Source: Prochlorococcus marinus
GTDB lineage: Bacteria > Cyanobacteriota > Cyanobacteriia > PCC-6307 > Cyanobiaceae
Assembly: GCF_001180305.1 (NCBI RefSeq)
Contig: NZ_CVSX01000023.1
Span: forward strand, 62,001-126,000
Direction: 5' to 3'
Length of the DNA stretch: 64,000 nt
Position 1 is the first letter of the stretch; the number at the start of each line of letters is the position of its first letter. Below the pieces are notes generated by a model. The model made no database searches, was not told where the DNA came from, and saw only the letters and a program-made list of their open reading frames with translations. Below, one piece after another: positions 1 to 7,525 of this stretch. A program made the position numbers and the translations under genes.

Positions 1-186
1 GCTAAAAACTCTGTGATCTAAAAATCCTTTATTAATAAAATTTTCATAATACTTTCTTGCTTCTTGAATATTTCCTTGAGAATGTTGCTTGAATGCTCTA
101 GTTATTATTTGATTTTTAATGGTTTGTTCATCACTATAAATTTTTTTCTTTTTAGAATTCTTATGCTTTTCACCAAAACCCTTCAT
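1..186 (-). CDS. TPR/sulfotransferase family protein, N-terminal part (cut by window edge)
   Basis: Reading the minus strand from the ATG at 186-184 gives an open frame of 62 codons that leaves the window at base 1. It begins MKGFGEK, then a Lys-rich stretch, then a helical segment resembling the first TPR-like repeat of the two full paralogues at 573-1949 and 7526-9013 (for example ARKYYENFINKGF followed by DHRVF). By homology the missing part should contain more TPRs and a PAPS-dependent sulfotransferase domain, but that part is not visible. It is the third member of a local paralogue group on the same strand. Confidence 0.8.
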   Translation of the reverse strand, partial: MKGFGEKHKNSKKKKIYSDEQTIKNQIITRAFKQHSQGNIQEARKYYENFINKGFLDHRVFS

Positions 187-572
187 AATTTTATATCGAA
201 GAAAAAGGTAAATTATTTGAATTCTACAACTCACGTATAATTTAATTATTAACGTTGTAAGATTTATTATTTTTCTACAAAAATGTATCAAACTTGAATA
301 TCCTTCAGATTGCTTTCTATGAATGGGTTATAAGTGAAGAAACCTGTCTTATTCTTCCCTCAAATCAACTGATATGAATATGTTTCTGACAGTCCAATTT
401 CCTCGTACTATCTAGTTGCAGTAGTTCACTAGGTATTGTGTTATTACTAGTTAGGGATTAGTGGTTTGTCACGGCACTTTGGTAATTTCTCTGCCGAGAA
501 ATCATAGAGTAGCTTTTTTATCTACAAGATATTTTTCTAATTTTTGTTATAAATAAAATTTTTTGTAATTTA
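187..572. other. Gene-free interval with a GC-elevated segment and a short hairpin
   Basis: No credible ORF spans this 386-bp gap between two paralogues. Bases about 340-505 are visibly richer in GC than the flanks. The segment contains a perfect 6-bp stem, TTTCTC-TGCC-GAGAAA at 486-501, extendable to 7 bp, followed about 12 bases later by a T run at 514-519. That could mark the end of a small plus-strand RNA, but the spacing to the T run is long for an intrinsic terminator. No known RNA family was recognised. Confidence 0.3.
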
Positions 573-1949
573 TCAATAATATAAGTTTTTATACTCATCA
601 TCTTGAGCAAGAATTTCGAAAACAGGTTTAAGCATTTCTTTGTAATTTTTCCAACCTCCAATAGATTTTGAATTAATCCTAGAACGAACTTGGACATCAC
701 TTGCTGTAATTACTAATCGTTGATTTAAATGAGGTTTAAGATATGATTTGTCCCACTTCCATCCCAACCATTTAATTAAAAGTTTTATTTCTTCTTCTGG
801 ATTTTTAACTAACAAATCATAATCTAAGTCGTAAATATTTTCTCGATATCTTTTCTTGTATTCATTCATTACTCGCTTTTGATCAAGATATATTTGAGCA
901 CAATCAACTAGGGAGGATGTATATTCATTACCCATAGGAAAGTTTGCTCTATAAATAGAAAGAATATTATCTAGTGGATTTCGGTAGCAGTGAATAATTT
1001 TTGAATTTGGTATTTGAGTTGAAATTATGCCTGCATATTGATAGTTATATAACCATTTGTTAGTTGTAATATCTGACTTTATTTTATTTATTTTATGCAA
1101 ATATAAATCAATCAGATCAACTTTTTTTTTATTTTTCTTCCATTCTTTAAAAGATCTCTCAAGAGAATTTATTTCACCTAAAGCGAAAACTTTAGAATTC
1201 ATGCTGATAATAGATTCAGTCAGAGTTGTTCCGCTTCTAGGCATACCTACAATAAAAATGTTTTGCGAATACTTTTTTTCTTTTTTGAAATTAAGATTTG
1301 CCTCACTTGATTCAATTAGTAATGACCTTGATTTTTTAATCAATGATGCAGAATTGGATGGGCGGATTAAGAGTTTTAATTGATTCGCTAATTCGAGGTA
1401 TTTAGCGCTTTCTTTATAATTTTTTCTCTTGTGGAGAATATTTGCTCTTGCGAAAAAAATAATAAATTGATCATTTTTTGATTTATTTTTTAGGAAACTT
1501 TCAGAGAAGAGATTTGGTTCCCAAATTTTATTTTCGTCTGTGGAGGTAAGAGTCGATAAATTATAGTATGGTTTTATGAAATCGGGATTAAATATAATCG
1601 CCCTGCAGAAGCATGATTCTGCTTCCTTAAGTTTATTTTTTGCTTTCAAAATATTTCCAAGATTATTATGCGCAATTGCGTAGTCTGGTTTGAGTAAAAT
1701 TGCTCTACGAATCCATATTTCTGCTTCTTCTAATTTGCCTAAATCTTTTAAGATTTCCCCAGAATTTAAAAAAACTCTATGATCTTTAAAACCTTGATTA
1801 ATAAAAAATTGATAGTATTTTGATGCTTCAGCAATATTACCCTGCAAATGATAATGAAATGCTTTGTTTATGATTTCATCTCTAGAAAGACTTGTTTGTA
1901 ATTTTTTTTCTATTTTCTTTGAGTTTTTCTTTTCATCAAATTCTTTCAT
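573..1949 (-). CDS. TPR-repeat sulfotransferase family protein
   Basis: This 458-aa protein joins an N-terminal TPR module (about residues 30-135; helix pairs such as GKLEEAEIWIRRAILLKPDY) to a C-terminal PAPS-dependent sulfotransferase domain. The 5'-phosphosulfate loop is visible as IVGMPRSGTTLTESI at about 233-247, and the 3'-phosphate region as HCYRNPLDNILSIYR at about 320-334. The family transfers sulfate from PAPS to carbohydrate or protein hydroxyls; the acceptor here is unknown. The start is the ATG giving MKEFDEKK; the Lys-rich head matches the other two local paralogues. It lies among methyltransferases and wall genes, so a surface-decoration role is inferred. Confidence 0.82.
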   Translation of the reverse strand: MKEFDEKKNSKKIEKKLQTSLSRDEIINKAFHYHLQGNIAEASKYYQFFINQGFKDHRVFLNSGEILKDLGKLEEAEIWIRRAILLKPDYAIAHNNLGNILKAKNKLKEAESCFCRAIIFNPDFIKPYYNLSTLTSTDENKIWEPNLFSESFLKNKSKNDQFIIFFARANILHKRKNYKESAKYLELANQLKLLIRPSNSASLIKKSRSLLIESSEANLNFKKEKKYSQNIFIVGMPRSGTTLTESIISMNSKVFALGEINSLERSFKEWKKNKKKVDLIDLYLHKINKIKSDITTNKWLYNYQYAGIISTQIPNSKIIHCYRNPLDNILSIYRANFPMGNEYTSSLVDCAQIYLDQKRVMNEYKKRYRENIYDLDYDLLVKNPEEEIKLLIKWLGWKWDKSYLKPHLNQRLVITASDVQVRSRINSKSIGGWKNYKEMLKPVFEILAQDDEYKNLYY

Positions 1950-2012
1950 TTTTTAAGTTGTGAATCTGATTATTAATGATTATATTATTTTTAAAATTAA
2001 AATAGTAACTAA

Positions 2013-2774
2013 CTATTGAGAATTTAGTGAATCTTTTATCCACATAAGTCCCTCTTTTAATTCAATAGTAGGTAGCTCTTTGAAATTGTTATAAAAATAA
2101 TCAAATGTTTTCATTTTTGTTTCATTTAAAAGGAATTGATCTGTTAATTTGATACCTTTTGGAAAAATAACGCATTGCCCATTATCAATAAGAATGATTT
2201 TGTAGTTAATTCCATCTAATTTATTTAAATCAAATAGTAACTTCCATACATCTCCTGTCCACTTACTCTGAACTCGGGGTGTTTGTTGCTCTTTCCAATT
2301 TCTTGGAATCATATCATCTAAGACAATTACTCCCCCATCTTTAATGACTGCTAATGAATTAATAAAGTCCTTTTTAACTTGTTCATAAGTATGCAAACCA
2401 TCAATAAAAATAAGATCAAAATTTTTATTTTGAGATTTAAAAAAATCATCAGAAGTTAATCTTATGTTGCCGCCCATATCAGGATCGACTCCTGTCTTAT
2501 TAATGATAGGTATTGCATCAAAAGTTTGATTAGAAGCAGTTCCAATTTCTAGATAACTTAAATTAGTACCGAGTGGATGGCTACAAATTATATAATTTAT
2601 AAGTGCTGTTCTATTAAAATTGATTTTTTCCCATTGGTAATTTAAATTGCCAGAAAATGCATATTTTCTATCTTTAAATTCAAGAAATTTATAATAGAAA
2701 TAACTAGTAAATTTTCTCAGTGATAAATTAAAAAATTTATTTCTTGCAATTTTAAAAGGCCTTAATCTTGACAT
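2013..2774 (-). CDS. Class I SAM-dependent methyltransferase (Methyltransf_24-like)
   Basis: This 253-aa protein has a Rossmann methyltransferase core. Motif I is YLEIGTASNQTF (about residues 74-85), where GTAS replaces the usual GxGxG. The acidic strand-2 segment is followed by FDLIFIDGLHTYEQ (about 119-132) and by a VIVLDDMIP strand. These features fit small class I methyltransferases often found in polysaccharide or glycan clusters. The first 45 residues are basic and lack a clear domain. It is transcribed divergently from the FkbM-like gene across a 160-bp AT-rich spacer. The substrate is unknown; a sugar or small glycan is likely from context. Confidence 0.7.
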   Translation of the reverse strand: MSRLRPFKIARNKFFNLSLRKFTSYFYYKFLEFKDRKYAFSGNLNYQWEKINFNRTALINYIICSHPLGTNLSYLEIGTASNQTFDAIPIINKTGVDPDMGGNIRLTSDDFFKSQNKNFDLIFIDGLHTYEQVKKDFINSLAVIKDGGVIVLDDMIPRNWKEQQTPRVQSKWTGDVWKLLFDLNKLDGINYKIILIDNGQCVIFPKGIKLTDQFLLNETKMKTFDYFYNNFKELPTIELKEGLMWIKDSLNSQ

Positions 2775-2934
2775 AAAAAATTAATAATTCAAAATTTTCA
2801 AATTTTTTTAAATTTAAAAATAATATAATTCATACTATCCATTTTAATTGTCAAAATCTTATTAAAAAGTAGCAAATAAATAATTAATAGGATTTATAGT
2901 TATTTTTGTTGCTTTGAAAAATAAAATATTTTTT

Positions 2935-3669
2935 ATGACTGATTTGCTGAACTATAGATTAAATATTTATTCTCAAAATGGAGAAGACGGAATTATTTCT
3001 GAAATTTTGAAAAGATTAAATCTTGATCAAAAGGAATTATGGTGCGTTGAATTTGGTGCCTGGGATGGTATTCATTTATCAAATACTTTTGCTTTAGTTC
3101 AAAGAAATAATTGGAATGCAGTTTATATAGAGGGAGACAAGAATAAATATAATGATCTTTTAAAGACTTCTCAAAAATACAAAAATATTACTACGGTCAA
3201 TAAATTTGTTGAATCAGATAAAAATCATAAAAATAGCTTAGATAATATTTTATCGAGAACTTCATTACCAATTGATTATGAGTTACTTTCTATAGATATA
3301 GATAGTTATGATCTTGCCATATTTAGTGAGTATCAAGGGAAACCAAAAATAGTTGTTATTGAAATTAATTCTTCAATACCTCCAGGAATCTTGCAGTGGC
3401 ATAACGGTAAAAATTTTATTGGCAATTCATTTTCATCCACATTATTAGTAGCAAAAGAAAAAGGATACACTTTGGTTTGTCATACGGGTAATATGATTTT
3501 TGTAAGAAATGACATAGTATCAAAATTAGATTTGGATGAAGCAACAATAAAGTATCCAGAAAGATTATTTAGAGATAACTGGATAAATTTAAAAGAACAA
3601 AATTTTTTATCTAAAATAAAACGAAAAATAAAAAAATTTATAAATTATCTTGAGCATAAAAGTTATTAA
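2935..3669 (+). CDS. FkbM-type methyltransferase-like protein
   Basis: The protein (244 aa from the ATG at 2935) begins NYRLNIYSQNGEDGIISEIL, a signature of the FkbM-related methyltransferases of glycan clusters. An AdoMet-binding segment follows, WCVEFGAWDGIHLSNTF, then an acidic strand (AVYIEGDKNKY) and LLSIDIDSYD. A TTG seven codons upstream (2914) would add KNKIFF; I prefer the ATG because neither start has a Shine-Dalgarno and the conserved domain begins after it. The C-terminus ends in a Lys-rich helix. FkbM enzymes O-methylate sugars or small molecules; the target here is unknown. Confidence 0.7.
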   Translation: MTDLLNYRLNIYSQNGEDGIISEILKRLNLDQKELWCVEFGAWDGIHLSNTFALVQRNNWNAVYIEGDKNKYNDLLKTSQKYKNITTVNKFVESDKNHKNSLDNILSRTSLPIDYELLSIDIDSYDLAIFSEYQGKPKIVVIEINSSIPPGILQWHNGKNFIGNSFSSTLLVAKEKGYTLVCHTGNMIFVRNDIVSKLDLDEATIKYPERLFRDNWINLKEQNFLSKIKRKIKKFINYLEHKSY

Positions 3670-3717
3670 AGAAGTTTATAAAACCGTGTTACTATAAATA
3701 ATAGTTTTTATTAGTAA

Positions 3718-4785
3718 GTGAATTTTTTAAAAAAGTTTTGGAATAAATTTCAAATATCTAGAGATATAGGTATTGACTTAGGGACTGCAAATACTCTTAT
3801 TCATGTTTCTGGAAAGGGGGTAATTCTTGAGGAGCCTTCTGTAGTAGCAATGGATTTAGAATTGGGTGTTCCCTTAGCAGTTGGCGAAGAAGCGAAACAA
3901 ATGTTAGGAAGAACTCCAGGGAATATTAAAGCTGTTAGACCTTTGAGGGATGGAGTAATTGCTGATTTTGATGCTGCAGAAAAAATGATTCAAACATTTA
4001 TTCAGAAATGTAATGAAGGCAAAGGGATTTTAGCCCCAAGAATAGTTATTGGTATTCCAAGCGGTATTACAAGTGTTGAGCGTAGAGCAGTTAGAGAAGC
4101 TGGATTAGCTGGAGCAAGAGAAGTTTATCTAATAGATGAACCAGTTGCTGCTGCAATTGGAGCTTCTCTGCCAGTGACTGAACCAGTTGGAACAATGATT
4201 GTAGATATTGGGGGAGGAACTACTGAAGTTGCAGTGTTAAGTCTTGGAGGAACAGTTGTAAGTGAATCTCTGCGAATTGCAGGTGATGAAATAAATGATT
4301 CAATATCCAGTTATTTGAAAAAAAAGCATAGTATGGCTGTCGGTGAGAGAACAGCAGAAAAGATAAAAATTAAAATAGGCTCTGCTTTTCCTGATGATAA
4401 TTTTGATAATACAACTTTTGAAGTTAGAGGTTTGCACTTATCTTCTGGTTTGCCAAGATCCATAACTTTAACTTCTGGAGAAATTAGAGAAGCAATGGCA
4501 GATCCGCTTAATAAAATTGTTGAAGCAATTAAAAGAACTTTAGAGAGAACGCCTCCTGAATTAGCTGCTGATATCGTTGAAAGAGGAATTATGCTTGCAG
4601 GAGGCGGAGCTCTAATACGAGGGATAAATGATTTAGTTACTCAAGAGACTGGTATTTTTACGCACATAGCAGAGGACCCTTTATTATGCGTAGTTAATGG
4701 TTGTGGTGAAATACTTGACGATTTTAGGAAACTTAAAAGAATTGTAGATACAATTGATCTAGGAACTACTTCAATCAGAAATTAA
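3718..4785 (+). CDS. mreB: Rod shape-determining actin homologue MreB
   Basis: This 355-aa protein has full MreB length. The phosphate-1 loop is IGIDLGTANTL (about residues 17-27). The phosphate-2 region, VDIGGGTTEVAVLSLGG, lies near 162-178, and the adenosine motif MLAGGGALIRG near 293-303. MreB forms membrane-associated filaments that organise elongation-phase peptidoglycan synthesis. The start is a GTG; no other in-frame start precedes the conserved core. The usual partners mreC and mreD do not follow: the next gene is convergent. The wall genes murA and mrdA are nearby, which fits an envelope neighbourhood. Confidence 0.95.
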   Translation: MNFLKKFWNKFQISRDIGIDLGTANTLIHVSGKGVILEEPSVVAMDLELGVPLAVGEEAKQMLGRTPGNIKAVRPLRDGVIADFDAAEKMIQTFIQKCNEGKGILAPRIVIGIPSGITSVERRAVREAGLAGAREVYLIDEPVAAAIGASLPVTEPVGTMIVDIGGGTTEVAVLSLGGTVVSESLRIAGDEINDSISSYLKKKHSMAVGERTAEKIKIKIGSAFPDDNFDNTTFEVRGLHLSSGLPRSITLTSGEIREAMADPLNKIVEAIKRTLERTPPELAADIVERGIMLAGGGALIRGINDLVTQETGIFTHIAEDPLLCVVNGCGEILDDFRKLKRIVDTIDLGTTSIRN

Positions 4786-4859
4786 GTAAATAATTTGTTT
4801 AACTTTTAAGCAAAAAGAATTTGTTCATAAAGTCATTAGACTCAGTGAATATGGATTTA

Positions 4860-5165
4860 TTACTTTTCTAATAAATAAATTCTTTCTTCCCCAATTTTGT
4901 CTGGCTGTACTAATTTACAGCCTTTATCTTTTTCTAAATCGCAATCTTTAGTAGCAGCGATCGTTTTCCATGAGCAAACTTTTTCTTCCGTATATTCTTT
5001 TTTAATTTTCCATCCATCCTTAATATATTGATCGAGATCATTATTATCTTCTTCACATGAAATAATAATTTCAATGTTATTTTCGTTCTCATTAAATTCT
5101 TTGACAGATGTTTTGCAGCCATTTATCAAAAAAAAGATCATAAAAATGTACGTTATTTTTTTCAT
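4860..5165 (-). CDS. Small putative lipoprotein, unknown function
   Basis: From the ATG at 5165 the product is about 101 aa. It starts MKKITYIFMIFFLINGCK: a short basic head, a hydrophobic core and a lipobox-like LINGC, so lipid attachment at that cysteine is expected. The rest is acidic and polar with several more cysteines. Its start overlaps the stop of the upstream gene by four bases (ATGA), indicating translational coupling. It is the last gene of a murA-led transcription unit. An upstream in-frame ATG (5180) would put residues before the signal sequence and is less likely. No family was recognised. Confidence 0.65.
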   Translation of the reverse strand: MKKITYIFMIFFLINGCKTSVKEFNENENNIEIIISCEEDNNDLDQYIKDGWKIKKEYTEEKVCSWKTIAATKDCDLEKDKGCKLVQPDKIGEERIYLLEK

Positions 5166-5458
5166 TTTTCTGTCATACAAATATTTAATTTTTCAATAGC
5201 TGTTTTTGGAAATCCGAGACTTAAAAACTTTGCATAATCACTATTTTCAGTTTTGCATAATTTTTCTTTGTTAATCATTTGCATTTTTTTTTGTTCTTGA
5301 ATTAATTTATTAACTCTGAAGTTATCTTGTAACTTATAAATAAAGGGTATAGATCCCATAAGTAATCCTATTATAAATGAATATAATAGTTCTGATTTGT
5401 ATCTTTTCAAGTTCCCTTTAAGATTACTTGTTATTAAATATTTACTTATTTCAAACAT
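5162..5458 (-). CDS. Small single-pass membrane protein, unknown function
   Basis: This 98-aa protein has one clear hydrophobic segment (about residues 24-41, LLYSFIIGLLMGSIPFIY) preceded by a basic N-terminus (KGNLKRYKSE), so the N-terminus is probably cytoplasmic. The C-terminal half is charged with two cysteines. It starts four bases after the murA stop and overlaps the next gene by ATGA, so it sits in the middle of a three-gene unit. No family was recognised. The context suggests an envelope role, but that is inference only. Confidence 0.6.
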   Translation of the reverse strand: MFEISKYLITSNLKGNLKRYKSELLYSFIIGLLMGSIPFIYKLQDNFRVNKLIQEQKKMQMINKEKLCKTENSDYAKFLSLGFPKTAIEKLNICMTEK

Positions 5459-5462
5459 AATA

Positions 5463-6740
5463 TTATTTTTTTGAAATTACTGCCCCAATTTTTTGTAATT
5501 TTGCAGAGAAATCCTCGTATCCTCTTTCTAGATATTCTAATCCTTTAACTATCGTTTTACCATCTGCAGAAAGGCCTGCAATAGCTAATGCAGCAGTAGC
5601 TCTTAAATCAGATCCCATAACTAATCTTCCTTCCAACTTTTTGACTCCTACAACTGTTGCTATATTATCTTTTACAGAAATATTGGCTCCCATGCTATTT
5701 AGCTCGTTAACGTGATGCATTCTATTTTCAAATACTGATTCTTTTATTTGAGAAGTTCCATGTGCTGTTGTCATTAAAGCCATGAATGGAGCTTGAAGAT
5801 CAGTAGGAAAACCTGGGAATGGACTAGTAGTAATATTAACTGAATTTAAAATTTTATTCGGAATTATTGTTATGAGGTTTTTTGAATATTTGAACTTGCA
5901 ACCACAAAGTTCTAGTTTTTTAATTACTTCTTCTAAGTGATTTGGTTCGCACTGGGAAAGACTAATTTTTGATCTTGTAATGGCCGCAGCAATTAAAAAA
6001 GTACCTGCTTCAATTCTGTCAGGCATTACTCTGAAATCGCAACCTTTTAGGGATTCAACTCCTTCAATTGTTATGCATTCAGATCCTGCACCTAATATTC
6101 GTGCGCCCATAAGATTTAACATTTTTGCTAAATCTATTATTTCTGGTTCCTGTGCTACATTTTTTAATATAGTTTTCCCTTTTGCTAATGATGCTGCCAT
6201 TATTAATGTTTCAGTAGCACCTACACTTTTGCATGAAAAGTTGATAGATGATCCAAGCAATCTTTTACTGGGCGTAATTACTTCCGCAATTAAATAATTT
6301 TTTTTTAATTTAAAGATAACTCCTAATTTTTTTAGTGAATTTATATGTTCATCAATTGGTCTAGATCCTATTAAGCATCCTCCTGGTAAAGGTATCTTTG
6401 CTTTACCAAATCTAGCAAGGAGTGGTCCTATACAAAAGAAACTAACTCTAAGAGAATTAAATAAATCAAAAAATAAATCCTGTGAAGGAGGGCTAATTTT
6501 TTCAGTTTTAATTTTTAATTGATTGGCATTTGATTTTATATCCATACCCATTGCAATTAATATTTTAGACATAACTAAAACATCTGAGATTTGAGGGACA
6601 TTAAAAAGATTAATTTGACCTTTTGAAAGAATGGATGCTGCCATTAAAACTAGAGCAGAATTTTTTGCGCCACTTATGTTTATGTTTCCTTCAAGGAATT
6701 TACCCCCTTCTATTTCCAAACGTTTGTTATTTAAAAACAT
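5463..6740 (-). CDS. murA: UDP-N-acetylglucosamine 1-carboxyvinyltransferase MurA
   Basis: MurA transfers enolpyruvate from PEP to UDP-GlcNAc, the first committed step of peptidoglycan synthesis in the cytoplasm. The N-terminal SGAKNSAL contains the conserved Lys-Asn pair. The catalytic cysteine lies in the loop PGGCLIGSRPIDEH (about residues 119-132), so the enzyme should be fosfomycin-sensitive type. The inside-out alpha/beta repeats and the C-terminal GYEDFSAKLQKIGA are typical. I choose the ATG at 6740; an in-frame TTG two codons upstream (6746) is possible. It heads a unit with two small membrane genes. Confidence 0.95.
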   Translation of the reverse strand: MFLNNKRLEIEGGKFLEGNINISGAKNSALVLMAASILSKGQINLFNVPQISDVLVMSKILIAMGMDIKSNANQLKIKTEKISPPSQDLFFDLFNSLRVSFFCIGPLLARFGKAKIPLPGGCLIGSRPIDEHINSLKKLGVIFKLKKNYLIAEVITPSKRLLGSSINFSCKSVGATETLIMAASLAKGKTILKNVAQEPEIIDLAKMLNLMGARILGAGSECITIEGVESLKGCDFRVMPDRIEAGTFLIAAAITRSKISLSQCEPNHLEEVIKKLELCGCKFKYSKNLITIIPNKILNSVNITTSPFPGFPTDLQAPFMALMTTAHGTSQIKESVFENRMHHVNELNSMGANISVKDNIATVVGVKKLEGRLVMGSDLRATAALAIAGLSADGKTIVKGLEYLERGYEDFSAKLQKIGAVISKK

Positions 6741-7063
6741 TTCCAAATATTTTGATAGTACGTTTTTTTTATATTCATCTTTTCAGAGTCATAAAAAGTT
6801 CTTAGTTATATGATCAATATCATTTTGATATACAAAATCTATTTCTTCCAAATAATTTTTTCATTTCAAAGTTTTTTTCTTCAATTTTGTAAAATAAATG
6901 ATCAAATATATGAAGATAATTTGTGTTAAAAATTTCAAATTATTTAATTCTTAGTTGAGAGTATTTATATTTTTGTTTATTTAATGATAAGTATTGAAGT
7001 TGGAAAAGTCAGAAAAGTAAAAAAGATTCTTTTTATACATTTTTTTAAAACATAAAATTAATT
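6741..7063. other. AT-rich gene-free interval
   Basis: This 323-bp gap lies upstream of murA and downstream of the 106-aa gene at 7064. It is extremely AT-rich and contains only very short frames (the longest starting at an ATG near 6984 is about 23 codons). I see no convincing hairpin-plus-T-run terminator. The murA promoter presumably lies here. Confidence 0.5.
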
Positions 7064-7384
7064 TTAATCAGTTAAAGATAAATCTAAAGGTTTTAAAAAT
7101 TGACTATTTTCATTGTGAACTTTTCTACAAATTGTTTTATCTTTAGCTAATGGTTCATCACTCCAGATTTCAATTGAACAATGCTTTTGAGTCAAATTTA
7201 CCCATGAAATTAGAAGATTTACTTTTGAAAATTGATTATCATTAGTACTACTAAATTCAGCATATAGTTGCTTTGAATGTTCAAATCTTTTTGGAATAAT
7301 CATTCCATAATTTTCTAGTAAAGGAACAAAACTATTTACTAAAGATTCTGAATCTGCTTTGGTTAAATATTGAATAAAAGCCAT
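7064..7384 (-). CDS. Conserved small protein, unknown function
   Basis: This is a 106-aa soluble protein starting MAFIQYLTKADSE, with no signal peptide or membrane segment. It alternates beta-like stretches (VNLLISWVNL; HCSIEIWSDE) in a way reminiscent of small alpha/beta cyanobacterial proteins of unknown function. The start has a good ribosome-binding site: AAGAGG lies about 5 bases before the ATG on the minus strand, unusual in this SD-poor genome. Upstream is a 6-bp inverted repeat (TTAGGT at 7400-7405, ACCTAA at 7417-7422) in the presumed leader. No function can be assigned. Confidence 0.6.
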   Translation of the reverse strand: MAFIQYLTKADSESLVNSFVPLLENYGMIIPKRFEHSKQLYAEFSSTNDNQFSKVNLLISWVNLTQKHCSIEIWSDEPLAKDKTICRKVHNENSQFLKPLDLSLTD

Positions 7385-7525
7385 AAAAGACCTCTTAAAT
7401 TAGGTAAATCCCCATCACCTAAGTTTTAGAAACAATCATAAACCTAATGTACATACTTATACAGAATTATAAAAAGATTTACTTTCAAACTCACACTTTT
7501 GCGTAGTAAAAGAATATTAAATTTG

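Noticed and set aside
518-700. Short minus-strand frame near the end of the first full sulfotransferase gene
   Set aside because: It lies in another frame over the C-terminus of a well-supported gene and has low-complexity composition.
1057-1383. Plus-strand frame of 108 codons
   Set aside because: It is antisense to the sulfotransferase domain of the 573-1949 gene, whose PAPS motifs prove the minus-strand reading.
7449-7462. GTA-N8-TAC palindrome resembling an NtcA box upstream of the 106-aa gene
   Set aside because: Six fixed bases occur about twenty times by chance in 64 kb of AT-rich DNA, and no well-placed -10 element follows on the minus strand.
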